Origin: Romboutsia lituseburensis DSM 797
GTDB taxonomy: Bacteria; Bacillota; Clostridia; Peptostreptococcales; Peptostreptococcaceae
Assembly: GCF_900103615.1 (NCBI RefSeq)
Contig: NZ_FNGW01000003.1
Coordinates: 372,001 to 436,000, forward strand
Direction of reading: 5' to 3'
Length of the DNA stretch: 64,000 nt
Below are positions 35,433 to 44,787 of this stretch, in pieces. The position numbers were made by a program, and so were the translations under genes. Numbering within the stretch: position 1 is the stretch's first letter; each line of letters opens with the position of its first letter. Below the pieces are notes generated by a model, which was not told the origin of the DNA, made no database searches, and saw only the letters and a list, made by a program, of their open reading frames with translations.

Positions 35433-37004
35433 ATGAAGAGTTTAAGTAGTGTAGTTATTAATATGATAGAAAATATACCTATACCAGCTGTATTGGGAGA
35501 ATTTGAAATAAATACAAATGGTATAGAATTAACTTCGATAAAAAGTTATAGCTCTTTAATAAATAATTTATTAAAAGACTATAATTTATCAGAAAAAGAA
35601 TTTTTGAAAGATTTTATTAAAACAGTTAATTACAATTTAAATAAAGATGGTTGCAAAACTGAACTATGTAATCAAAATTTTATATGCTACATAGCTAAAG
35701 CCTTACAATGGTTTAAAATAACTATTCAAAATATAGATGATAGTTATTTTATAATTTACTTTTATCCTACCTATGAAGGCTATAATGATACCGAAAATAT
35801 TTTAGAATATAATAAAAAAATAGCTCTAGAGTTTGATCATAAAAAAATATTGGATATTGTTAGCGATTCTATTCCGGACCATATATTTTATAGAGATCTA
35901 GAAGGTAGATATATGGATGTAAATAGAAGTTTTTTGCAAGATACAAAGTTATTAAAAGAGGATGTTATAGGAAAAACTAATTATGATCTTGAAATATTTA
36001 GAGATCTTAGTGAAAACTTTAAAGAATCTGATGATAAAATACTTCAAAGTAAAAAATCTGAAGTATTCCATGAGGTAATTTACTTTGGAAATGATTTAAG
36101 GCATATTGAAACTATAAAAGCACCGTGCTTTGATAGTGAAAATAGAATCCTTGGGATTGTTGGAATATCACGAGATATTACAGATCGTGTATTAAGGGAA
36201 GTAGAAGAGGAAAAAATAAAGGCAGACTTTTTCGCTAATTTATCACATGAACTAAGAACACCTCTTAACTTAATATTCAGTTGTTTACAGATGATAGACT
36301 TAAAAATAAAAGACAATGATGATATAAAAGCTTCATGTGGATCATATCTAGATATTATAAAACAAAATTCTAAAAGGTCATTACGGTTAATTAATAATTT
36401 TATAGATTCTAATAGGTTAAACAATGGATATTTAGAATTAAATGCTCAAAATGGTGATATTGTACAATTTATAGAAAATATCTGTGATTCTGTTTCGGAG
36501 TTTGTACATCAAAAAGGATTGACTATAATCTTTGATACTTATATAGAAGAATGCATTATGAGTTTTGATATGGAAAAAATAGAGCGTATAATGTTAAATT
36601 TAATATCTAATGCAATAAAATATAACAAACCTCATGGAAGGATAGATGTAATTTTAAAATTAAAGCAAAATATATTTGAAATAAAGGTAAAAGATACTGG
36701 TATTGGAATACCTAAAGAGAAGCAAGATGAAATATTTAAAAGGTTTAAACAAATTGATAATAGACTAACAAAACATAGTGAAGGAAGTGGTATAGGATTA
36801 TCATTAACTAAGTCACTTGTTGAAATTCATAATGGAAATATATCGGTAAACAGTGAAATAGGTTTAGGAACTGAGTTTATAGTGAAAATACCATCTACTA
36901 AGGAGCATTTAAATACTAAAAAAGTTTCAAAAATAAATGATAAGTTAATAAATACGAATGAATTAGTAGAAAGAATGAGTATTGAATTTTCTGATATATA
37001 TTAA
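35433..37004 (+). CDS. Orphan PAS-domain sensor histidine kinase
   Basis: This 523-residue soluble kinase has an N-terminal region without a known domain (1-135), a PAS domain (about 140-255, FYRDLEGRYMDVNRSFL), HisKA with ANLSHELRTPLNLIF, and an ATPase domain (NLISNAIKYN, DTGIGIP, GSGIGLSLTKSL). After the catalytic core is a tail ending VERMSIEFSDIY. The other PAS kinase in this window (52126-53244) ends in a similar way. No response regulator gene is adjacent and no membrane segment is seen. Confidence 0.9.
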   Translation: MKSLSSVVINMIENIPIPAVLGEFEINTNGIELTSIKSYSSLINNLLKDYNLSEKEFLKDFIKTVNYNLNKDGCKTELCNQNFICYIAKALQWFKITIQNIDDSYFIIYFYPTYEGYNDTENILEYNKKIALEFDHKKILDIVSDSIPDHIFYRDLEGRYMDVNRSFLQDTKLLKEDVIGKTNYDLEIFRDLSENFKESDDKILQSKKSEVFHEVIYFGNDLRHIETIKAPCFDSENRILGIVGISRDITDRVLREVEEEKIKADFFANLSHELRTPLNLIFSCLQMIDLKIKDNDDIKASCGSYLDIIKQNSKRSLRLINNFIDSNRLNNGYLELNAQNGDIVQFIENICDSVSEFVHQKGLTIIFDTYIEECIMSFDMEKIERIMLNLISNAIKYNKPHGRIDVILKLKQNIFEIKVKDTGIGIPKEKQDEIFKRFKQIDNRLTKHSEGSGIGLSLTKSLVEIHNGNISVNSEIGLGTEFIVKIPSTKEHLNTKKVSKINDKLINTNELVERMSIEFSDIY

Positions 37005-37106
37005 TAATTCTATTTCCTATAATTTAAATATACTTATAAAAAAGATTAACTATAGAAATAATAAACTTAAATAAAACTATTTAAAAGAAATGAGTGTATA
37101 TAAATT

Positions 37107-38003
37107 ATGGGTAAAAAAATTTTTTTAAAAGATATAGAAGATGGACAACAATTTAATACATCTCTTTTAGTCATGAAGAGACTATACAAAGATACTAACA
37201 AAGTAGTTTATTTATTAAGTGATAAAAGTGAACAAATAAAAGCAAAAATACCTGCTCGAATTAAGCTAGAGATAGGAGATGTCATAAGCATTAATACTCA
37301 AAAAACTTTTATATTAGATATCTCACAAATTGAAAAGTTAACAGATTACAGCTTGGAAGACTATCTTCCTACTGTAAATAGATCTATCGATGACATTATT
37401 AATGAAATAGAAATAATATCAGAGGAATGTATAACTTCACAAGAAGGTAAGCTTCTAAATGATTACTTTTTTAAAGATCAAGATTTTATATCTAAATTTA
37501 AAGTAGCTATTGGAGGAATATCTATGCATCATAATTACATAGGTGGATTATGTGAACATACACTAGGTGTAATGTATTTAACTAAAGTGTTATGTGATAG
37601 ATACAATTGTAGACGGAGAGAAATAGCAGTTCTTAGTGCTAAATTGCATGATATAGGTAAAATTTATGAGCTTGATTACAATGGTCCTTTTAAGTATACA
37701 TTACAAGGTGAATTAGAAGGGCATATAGCCATAGGTATTCAATTAATAGACAGAGCTTTTAATAATATCGACTATCCATTTAGTGATGACTTTATAAGAC
37801 GAATAAAAGGATGTATAATACAACATCACGGAAAAATTGAATATGGTTCTCCAAGAGAGGCTAACATGGAAGAATCCTTTATATTAAATTATGCAGATAG
37901 TGTAGATGCTACTTTAAATAGAATCAACCAGATAAAAGAAGTTACCAAAGAAAATAGTTGGTCAGAGTATGACAGACGAATAGATAAAAAGCTATATCTA
38001 TAA
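37107..38003 (+). CDS. yhaM: YhaM-like 3'-5' exoribonuclease (OB + HD domains)
   Basis: This 298-residue protein has an N-terminal OB-like domain (about 1-85) and an HD domain (about 150-290) with the metal residues in HHNYIGGLCEHT, AKLHDIGKI, IIQHHGKIEYGSP and NYADSVDA. This is the layout of YhaM, a Mn-dependent 3'-5' exonuclease for RNA and single-stranded DNA in Firmicutes. It is slightly shorter than YhaM of B. subtilis (about 314). The binding site before the ATG is weak (GAGTG), which may mean low translation. Confidence 0.85.
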   Translation: MGKKIFLKDIEDGQQFNTSLLVMKRLYKDTNKVVYLLSDKSEQIKAKIPARIKLEIGDVISINTQKTFILDISQIEKLTDYSLEDYLPTVNRSIDDIINEIEIISEECITSQEGKLLNDYFFKDQDFISKFKVAIGGISMHHNYIGGLCEHTLGVMYLTKVLCDRYNCRRREIAVLSAKLHDIGKIYELDYNGPFKYTLQGELEGHIAIGIQLIDRAFNNIDYPFSDDFIRRIKGCIIQHHGKIEYGSPREANMEESFILNYADSVDATLNRINQIKEVTKENSWSEYDRRIDKKLYL

Positions 38004-38041
38004 ATTATATTAAGCAATACATATTTAAAGATAATTGATTT

Positions 38042-38098
38042 AAAACTAAAAAAAAGATATCTTAATCTAACATATTTTAAGATATTTTTTTAGTTTTT
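38042..38098 (+). terminator. Intrinsic terminator
   Basis: A stem of about 20 bp with arms rich in A and T around GATATCTTA / TAAGATATT, followed by further T residues. Confidence 0.8.
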
Positions 38099-38198
38099 GA
38101 AGTAAGTGTATAGAAATTTAAAAACTTATATAGACAAAGTATTACTAGTATAGTATGTTAAAAATATAGATGAAAATTCAATTTAAATAGGGGGTAAA

Positions 38199-39110
38199 AT
38201 GAATAATCCATTAGTTATAAACATACAAAAATGTAGCATTCACGATGGACCGGGTATTAGAACTACTATTTTTTTTAAGGGTTGTCCTCTAAAATGTACT
38301 TGGTGTCACAATCCAGAAAGTCAGAAATACACAAAAGAAGTTTTATATAATCAAGAAAAATGTACACAGTGCAATTCATGTATGAATAATTGCCCTAATC
38401 ATGCTATATATAAAGAAAATAATCGAATATATTTGCATAAAGAAAAGTGTGAATTTTGCGAAACTTGTTTAGACTATTGTTTAAATAATGCTCGTGAAAT
38501 AGTAGGTAAAACATACACTGTCAATCAACTAGTTCATGAAATTGAAAAAGACATGATTTTCTATGAAGAATCTAATGGTGGAGTTACTTTATCTGGGGGA
38601 GAAGTTATGACATCAGATATATTTTTTATTAAACAAATACTTAAATCATGCAAAGATAAAGGTATACATACTACAATTGATACTTGTGGTTTTACTTCAT
38701 TTGAAAATTTTAAAGAAATTTTACCATACACAGATTTATTTTTATATGATGTTAAACTAATAGATAACGAAAAGCATCTATTAGTTACAGATGTAGACAA
38801 TAAACTAATACTTGATAATCTAGAAAGATTATCTAAAGAAGATGTTAGTATCACTATTAGAATACCGTTAATAGAAGGTGTAAATGTAGATAAAGACAAC
38901 ACTGAGATAATAAAAATAATACAATTTTTATTACCATTAAATATAAAACACATAAATCTTCTTCCATATCATGATATAGGAGTTTATAAATACACAAAGT
39001 TAAATAAAGAATATTATGGTACAGAATTTAAAGCTCCAAGTGAAGAAAAATTAAAAGAGATCAGTTCATTATTTGAAAATAATCATTTTATAACTAAAAT
39101 AGGGGGATGA
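38199..39110 (+). CDS. Radical SAM activase of trans-4-hydroxyproline dehydratase
   Basis: This 303-residue protein is a glycyl-radical enzyme activating enzyme. The radical SAM cysteines are in FKGCPLKCTWC (Cys29, 33, 36). Two ferredoxin-type clusters follow (CTQCNSCMNNCP and CEFCETCLDYC). The SAM-binding GGVTLSGGEVM comes next. It abstracts hydrogen from the glycine of the neighbouring enzyme. The stop codon lies three bases before the chosen start of the dehydratase. The promoter is probably in the 190-bp gap upstream. Assignment to HypD rests on the neighbour. Confidence 0.93.
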   Translation: MNNPLVINIQKCSIHDGPGIRTTIFFKGCPLKCTWCHNPESQKYTKEVLYNQEKCTQCNSCMNNCPNHAIYKENNRIYLHKEKCEFCETCLDYCLNNAREIVGKTYTVNQLVHEIEKDMIFYEESNGGVTLSGGEVMTSDIFFIKQILKSCKDKGIHTTIDTCGFTSFENFKEILPYTDLFLYDVKLIDNEKHLLVTDVDNKLILDNLERLSKEDVSITIRIPLIEGVNVDKDNTEIIKIIQFLLPLNIKHINLLPYHDIGVYKYTKLNKEYYGTEFKAPSEEKLKEISSLFENNHFITKIGG

Positions 39111-39112
39111 AT

Positions 39113-41482
39113 ATGTTAAGGGGAAGCTTTGATAGAACTAAAAAACTAAGAAAAGAAAGTGTAGATACAAAACCATATATAAGTATAGAAAGAGCAAAGC
39201 TTATAACAGAAGCATATAAAAAATATGAAGGTAGTGTTGAAACTCCGATACTTAGGGCATTAGCGTTTAAGTATTACATGGAAAATAGAAGTCTTTGTAT
39301 AAATGAAGGTGAGCTAATTGTAGGAGAAAAGGGTTGTTCTGCACAAGGCGCTCCAACTTATCCGGAGCTTTGCTGTCATACAATGGATGACTTAGAAATT
39401 ATGGATAAGAGAGATAAGATATCTTTTAAAGTAAGTGAGGATGTACGACAAATACAAAAAGAGGAAATTATACCTTTTTGGAAAAATAGGCAATTAAGAA
39501 GTAAAATAATAAATTCAATGGATAAACAATGGATAGATTGTTATGAAAATGGAATTTTCACTGAATTTATGGAACAAAGGGCTCCAGGTCATACTGTATG
39601 TGGTGATATTATATATAAAAAAGGATTTTTAGATTTAAAAAAAGAGATAAAAGATGAAATAGATAATCTTGATTTTATAAATGACTTAAATGCTTATGAT
39701 AAAAAAACTCAACTAGAAGCTATGGATATAGCTTGTGATGCAATTATTATTTATGCTCAAAGATATGCTAAATACGCTAGAGAATTGGCACAAAATGAAT
39801 CTGATGAAAATAGAAAAAAAGAACTTTTACTAATAGCAGACAATTGTGAAGTCGTTCCAATGAATAAACCGAATACATATCATCAGGCTCTTCAGATGTA
39901 TTGGTTTGTTCATATAGGTGTTACAACTGAACTTAATATTTGGGATGCTTTTAGCCCTGGTAGGTTAGATCAGCATTTATATCCTTTTTATAAAGATGAT
40001 TTAGAAAATGGTATAATCGACTATAACAAAGCAAAAGAATTATTAGAATGTTTATGGGTTAAATTTAATAATCAGCCTGCTCCTCCAAAGGTTGGTATAA
40101 CATTAAAAGAAAGTGGAACATATACCGATTTTGCAAACATAAACACAGGTGGAATAACTAGTGATGGTAAAAATGGTGTAAATGATGTAAGTTATATTAT
40201 ATTAGATGTTATGGATGAAATGAGACTTTTGCAGCCAAGTTCTAATGTTCAAATAAGTAAAAAAACACCACAGAAATTTTTACAAAGGGCTTGTGAGATT
40301 TCTAGACAAGGATGGGGACAACCGGCATTTTATAATACAGAAGCTATTTTACAAGAGCTTTTAGATGCAGGTAAGACCTTAGAAGATGCTAGGCATGGAG
40401 GAACAAGTGGATGTGTTGAAACAGGATGCTTTGGAAAAGAGGCTTATGTTTTAACTGGTTATTTAAATTTACCTAAAATTCTCGAAATTACTTTAAATAA
40501 TGGATTTGACCCTATATCTAAAAAACAAATTGGATTAAAAACAGGAGATGCTAAAGAGTTTAGTACATATGAAGATTTATTTGATGCATTTAAAAACCAA
40601 CTTAAACACTTTGTAGATATTAAGATAAAGGGAAATAATGTAATAGAATCTATTTATGCAAAACACATGCCATCTCCTCTTATGAGTGTTATTGTAGATG
40701 ACTGTATAAAAACGGCAAAAGACTATAATGCAGGAGGGGCTCGATATAACACTAAGTATATTCAAGGTGTAGGAATAGGAACTATAACAGATAGTTTAGC
40801 TTCAATAAAATATAATATATTTGATAATAAGAAGTTTACAATGGAAGAATTGTTAAATGCTATTGAGAATAACTTTGAAGGATATGAAAGAATTCACAAC
40901 TTAGTTAAAAATAAAACACCTAAGTATGGCAATGATGATGATTATGTTGATGATTTAATGGTAAATGTATTTAATTCATTTTATCAAGAAGTAACAGGGA
41001 GAAGATCACCTATAGGTGGCACTTATAGAATAAATATGTTACCTACTACTTGCCACGTTTACTTTGGAGAAGTTATGGGAGCAAGCTCAAATGGAAGATT
41101 AAAAGGTAAGCCATTGTCAGAGGGTATTTCTCCTGAAAAAGGAGCCGACATAAATGGACCTACTTCTGTAATTAAGTCTTGTTCTAAAATGGATCACTTA
41201 AAAACTGGAGGAACTTTATTAAATCAACGTTTTGCACCTTCTGTAGTAAAGGATAAAGAAGGTATAGAAAATATGTCTAACTTAATAAGAGCATATTTTA
41301 ATATGGATGGACATCATATTCAATTTAATGTGTTTGATAAAAATATATTACTTAAAGCTCAAAAAAATCCTGAAGAATACAATGATTTAATAGTAAGAGT
41401 TGCAGGATATAGTGATCACTTTAACAACTTAAGTAGAGCTTTGCAAGATGAAATAATAGGAAGAACTGAGCAAACATTTTAA
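39113..41482 (+). CDS. hypD: trans-4-hydroxy-L-proline dehydratase (glycyl radical enzyme)
   Basis: I placed the start at 39113 and not at 39107, because the AGGGGG site touches the first ATG. This gives 789 residues, with the thiyl Cys at 434 and Glu at 436 (SGCVETGC) and the radical glycine at 765 (RVAGYSDHF), the same numbers as published for the C. difficile enzyme. HypD removes water from hydroxyproline to give pyrroline-5-carboxylate. Together with the activase upstream and proC downstream it makes a complete route to proline, a Stickland acceptor. Confidence 0.95.
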   Translation: MLRGSFDRTKKLRKESVDTKPYISIERAKLITEAYKKYEGSVETPILRALAFKYYMENRSLCINEGELIVGEKGCSAQGAPTYPELCCHTMDDLEIMDKRDKISFKVSEDVRQIQKEEIIPFWKNRQLRSKIINSMDKQWIDCYENGIFTEFMEQRAPGHTVCGDIIYKKGFLDLKKEIKDEIDNLDFINDLNAYDKKTQLEAMDIACDAIIIYAQRYAKYARELAQNESDENRKKELLLIADNCEVVPMNKPNTYHQALQMYWFVHIGVTTELNIWDAFSPGRLDQHLYPFYKDDLENGIIDYNKAKELLECLWVKFNNQPAPPKVGITLKESGTYTDFANINTGGITSDGKNGVNDVSYIILDVMDEMRLLQPSSNVQISKKTPQKFLQRACEISRQGWGQPAFYNTEAILQELLDAGKTLEDARHGGTSGCVETGCFGKEAYVLTGYLNLPKILEITLNNGFDPISKKQIGLKTGDAKEFSTYEDLFDAFKNQLKHFVDIKIKGNNVIESIYAKHMPSPLMSVIVDDCIKTAKDYNAGGARYNTKYIQGVGIGTITDSLASIKYNIFDNKKFTMEELLNAIENNFEGYERIHNLVKNKTPKYGNDDDYVDDLMVNVFNSFYQEVTGRRSPIGGTYRINMLPTTCHVYFGEVMGASSNGRLKGKPLSEGISPEKGADINGPTSVIKSCSKMDHLKTGGTLLNQRFAPSVVKDKEGIENMSNLIRAYFNMDGHHIQFNVFDKNILLKAQKNPEEYNDLIVRVAGYSDHFNNLSRALQDEIIGRTEQTF

Positions 41483-41514
41483 TAAATAAATTTGAAATCA
41501 AAGGAGAAATGTAA

Positions 41515-42321
41515 ATGAATAAAACAATAGGATTTATAGGATCAGGTAATATGGCTAAAGCTATGATAGGTGGAATAGTTAAGTCTAAATTAGTACCTTC
41601 AAATAAAATAAATGTTTCTGATTTAAATCAAGACACATTAAATAAGGTTAATGCTGAATTTAATGTAAATACATCTACAGATTCAAGGGATGTAGTTGAA
41701 AAATCAGACATTGTTATTGTAGCAGTAAAACCTAATGTATATGATTTAGTTCTAGAATCTGTAAAAGATTTAATAGACAATAATAAGATAATAGTTACTA
41801 TAGCAGCTGGAAAGACAATAGCATCAATTGAAAACATTATAGGAAACGATAAAAAAATAGTAAGAACTATGCCAAACACACCAGCGCTTGTTAACGAGGG
41901 AATGAGTGCTCTTTGTAAAAATAAAAATATATCTAATGATGAATTAGATACTGTAAAAAGTATATTTGATTCATTTGGTAAAAGCGAGGTTGTTTCTGAA
42001 AATATGATAGATGCTGTAATAGGTGTTAGTGGTTCTGCTCCAGCATATGTTTTTATGTTTATAGAAGCTATGGCAGATGCTGCAGTTAGTGCGGGTATGT
42101 CTAGACCTCAAGCTTATAAATTTGCATCACAAGCTGTAATGGGCTCAGCAAAGATGGTCTTAGAAAGCGGTAAACATCCAGGTGAACTTAAAGATATGGT
42201 TTGTTCTCCTGGAGGAACTACTATAGAAGCAGTTAAAACATTAGAAGAAAAAGGCCTAAGAAATGCTGTTATAAAAGCTATGGAAAACTGTATAAAAAAA
42301 TCTCAAGAAATGAATAAATAG
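41515..42321 (+). CDS. proC: Pyrroline-5-carboxylate reductase
   Basis: This 268-residue protein has the NAD(P)-binding GFIGSGNMAKAMIGG at its start, VAVKPN in the Rossmann part and the family's C-terminal CSPGGTTIEAVKTLEEKGLR. It reduces pyrroline-5-carboxylate to proline. It follows hypD by 32 bp with an AAGGAG site, so product flows from HypD to ProC. A second proC for biosynthesis may lie elsewhere. Confidence 0.96.
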   Translation: MNKTIGFIGSGNMAKAMIGGIVKSKLVPSNKINVSDLNQDTLNKVNAEFNVNTSTDSRDVVEKSDIVIVAVKPNVYDLVLESVKDLIDNNKIIVTIAAGKTIASIENIIGNDKKIVRTMPNTPALVNEGMSALCKNKNISNDELDTVKSIFDSFGKSEVVSENMIDAVIGVSGSAPAYVFMFIEAMADAAVSAGMSRPQAYKFASQAVMGSAKMVLESGKHPGELKDMVCSPGGTTIEAVKTLEEKGLRNAVIKAMENCIKKSQEMNK

Positions 42322-42423
42322 CAATTTGTTTAACTTTTATTTAAAGTTTGTATTTATTATGAATACAAATATATATAAATATTTATACTAAACAATATAA
42401 AATTTATATTTAGAGGTGACAAA

Positions 42424-42993
42424 ATGAATACAACAATAATAGTATCTAATCCATCTAAAGACTCGTTTAGTAAAAAAATATTAGAATCAGTTAAAAATGG
42501 ATTAGATAGAAAAAATAAAAGTTATAATATTATAGATTTATACGAAGACAACTTTAATCCTATTATGACACAAAAACAATTAGAGCTTTATTCAAGTGGA
42601 CAAACTGACGATGATTTAGTTAAAGAGTATCAGTCTAATTTAAAGGAAAGTGATGAAATAATATTAATATTTCCTATTTGGTACAATAATGTACCTGCTA
42701 TGTTAAAAGGATTTTTTGACAAAGTCTTTGTAAAAGAATTTGCATTTACGGAAGAATACAAAAGACCTAAGGGACTTTTAACAAACATAAAATCTGGTAT
42801 ATTAATAACAACATCAGAATCAGACACTGAATATATAAAAAATGAACTCAATGATCCTATAACAAATACTATAATAAATGGAACTTTAAAGGTTGTAGGA
42901 ATGAATAACATTAAATGGATAAATAACAACTTAGCATCAAGTAATGATAATAAAAAACAACAATTTTTAGATGAAATAAATAAATATTTTTAA
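42424..42993 (+). CDS. NAD(P)H-dependent oxidoreductase, flavodoxin fold
   Basis: This 189-residue protein resembles the NQO1/KefF/MdaB group of FMN or FAD quinone reductases. The visible signs are IIVSNPSKDSFSKKIL at the nucleotide end, the segment IILIFPIWYNNVPAMLKGFFDKVF and the FAFTEE loop. It reduces quinones or other electrophiles with NAD(P)H. The gap of 102 bp to proC and its own AGAGGTGA site leave open whether it belongs to the hypD operon. Confidence 0.88.
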   Translation: MNTTIIVSNPSKDSFSKKILESVKNGLDRKNKSYNIIDLYEDNFNPIMTQKQLELYSSGQTDDDLVKEYQSNLKESDEIILIFPIWYNNVPAMLKGFFDKVFVKEFAFTEEYKRPKGLLTNIKSGILITTSESDTEYIKNELNDPITNTIINGTLKVVGMNNIKWINNNLASSNDNKKQQFLDEINKYF

Positions 42994-43062
42994 TCATCTT
43001 TATATGAAGTTGAGTTTATGAGTAATTTAATCATTTTAAAAATTTAAACTAGAATTAATACT

Positions 43063-43098
43063 AAGAGAGAGTAACTTAAAATTATTACTCTCTTTTAT
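43063..43098 (+). terminator. Intrinsic terminator
   Basis: A stem of about 10 bp (AGAGAGTAA / TTACTCTCT core) followed by T residues. Confidence 0.8.
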
Positions 43099-43312
43099 TT
43101 TTATATTCATATATATTTTAATATTTAATTTTAATCAAACAGAATTCTTTATAAAATCGACAATATAATGTATAATAAATTAGTTATAATAAATTTTTTA
43201 ATAATTTAAGCAAGTTTTATAACCATGTATTTGGGTAAAATATAAGTATATAAAACGATTTGTGACATTAAATATTATGATTTAATTTAATATATAAGCA
43301 AAGGAGAAACAT

Positions 43313-44554
43313 ATGAAAAAAGTAGAACTACTAGCACCAGCAGGTGATTTAGAAAGATTAAAAATAGCATTTACTTATGGTGCAGATGCGGTATACCTAG
43401 GTGGCGAAATATTTGGTATGAGATCTGCAGCTAAAAATTTTACAATAGAAGATATGAAAGAAGGTTTAGAATTCGCTCATGAAAGAGGTAAACAAGTATT
43501 TGTAACTATAAATATAATACCTAGAAATGAAGAGCTAGACCAATTAAAAGCATACTTATTAGAGTTAGATCAAATAGGTGTAGATGCAGTTATAGTAAGT
43601 GATCCAGGTGTATTTAGTGTAGTAAAAGAAACTATTCCTAATATGGAAATACATATAAGTACTCAAGCTAGTACGACAAATTCATTAGCTTCAAACTTCT
43701 GGTATAATCAAGGCGCTAAAAGAGTTGTCATGGCAAGAGAATTATCATTTGAAGAGATAAAAAGAATAAGAGACAATGCCGCTGAGGATATGGATATAGA
43801 GGCCTTTGTTCATGGAGCTATGTGTATGTCTTATTCTGGTAAGTGTGTTATAAGTAACTATACAACAGGTAGAGATGCAAATAGAGGTGCTTGTGCTCAA
43901 CCATGTAGATGGAAATATACTTTATTTGATGAAGTAAGTTTAGGAGAATATGAACCAGTAGTAGAAGGAATCGATTCTTCGTTCTTCTTTAACTCTAAAG
44001 ATTTATGTATGATAGAATACATACCTCAAATAATACAAAGCGGAATAACAAGTTTAAAAATAGAAGGTAGAATGAAAACAGCTTATTATGTAGCTACAAC
44101 AGTTAGAGCATATAGAATGGCTTTAGATGAATATTATAAAGATCCTCAAAATTGGAAGTTTAATCCTATGTGGTTAGATGAACTAAAAAAAGGTAGTCAC
44201 AGAGATTATTCAACAGGGTTTTATTTCAATAGACCAGATGATACTGCTCATAACTATGAGTCAGCTTCTTATATAAGAAATTATGACTTCATAGGTATTG
44301 TAAGAGGTCACGAAGAAGATTCTGATTTAGTTATAGTAGAACAAAGAAATAAGATGAATGTAGGAGATAAAATAGAAATTATTGGTCCATTTAAGGAAAC
44401 TATGCAAGCTAACATATTAGAAATGTATGATGAAAAAAATGAACCTATAGAATCAGCTCCTCATGCAAGACAAATAGTAAAAATGAAGTTAGATATAGAT
44501 GTTGAAAAAGATTATATGTTAAGAAAGCCTATATTAACTATTAGAGCTCTTTAA
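43313..44554 (+). CDS. Peptidase U32-family protein (TrhP/YrrO-like)
   Basis: This 413-residue protein starts KKVELLAPAGDLERLKIAF, the U32 hallmark, with YGADAVYLGG next and the cysteine region GAMCMSYSGKCVISNYTTGRD...CAQPCRWKY (about 170-200), which holds an Fe-S cluster in studied members. TrhP/YegQ members hydroxylate uridine at tRNA position 34 with prephenate-derived chemistry; others were called collagenases. A tRNA role is more likely. The gene is alone after a 319-bp gap that holds only the previous terminator and AT-rich sequence. Confidence 0.85.
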   Translation: MKKVELLAPAGDLERLKIAFTYGADAVYLGGEIFGMRSAAKNFTIEDMKEGLEFAHERGKQVFVTINIIPRNEELDQLKAYLLELDQIGVDAVIVSDPGVFSVVKETIPNMEIHISTQASTTNSLASNFWYNQGAKRVVMARELSFEEIKRIRDNAAEDMDIEAFVHGAMCMSYSGKCVISNYTTGRDANRGACAQPCRWKYTLFDEVSLGEYEPVVEGIDSSFFFNSKDLCMIEYIPQIIQSGITSLKIEGRMKTAYYVATTVRAYRMALDEYYKDPQNWKFNPMWLDELKKGSHRDYSTGFYFNRPDDTAHNYESASYIRNYDFIGIVRGHEEDSDLVIVEQRNKMNVGDKIEIIGPFKETMQANILEMYDEKNEPIESAPHARQIVKMKLDIDVEKDYMLRKPILTIRAL

Positions 44555-44564
44555 TATATGTAAT

Positions 44565-44600
44565 AAAAAATAAAGTAGGAATATCCTACTTTATTTTTTA
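44565..44600 (+). terminator. Intrinsic terminator
   Basis: A 16-bp perfect stem with a 3-base loop (44565-44580 with 44584-44599). The dispersed repeat begins at its T-tract. Confidence 0.9.
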
Positions 44601-44740
44601 CGTTTAAGGATATTATGATACATCAAAAACAGTTGATAACCTATAGAGTATAGTAACATCAATATCTTTGTAAAAGGAAAAATTTACATTTTTTAGCAAC
44701 GGACGAAGTCGTTGGCGACATGAGCGAAGCGACTTTTTTA
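44598..44740 (+). repeat. Dispersed repeat, full-length copy
   Basis: About 143 bp. The 5' module (TTAAGGATATTATGATACAT...) spans about 44598-44650, an AT-rich linker follows, and the GC-rich 3' module (CAACGGACGAAGTCGTTG, then GCGACATGAGCGAAGCGAC and TTTTTTA) spans 44695-44740. The element starts after the T-tract of one terminator and ends in another T-tract. Confidence 0.88.
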
Positions 44741-44787
44741 TTTACATATATTTACATAATTGATATAATTTCTTGGGGGTGATAACA

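Noticed and set aside
38561-38953. A 130-codon minus-strand frame inside the activase gene
   Set aside because: It is a shadow of the radical SAM gene with no start signal.
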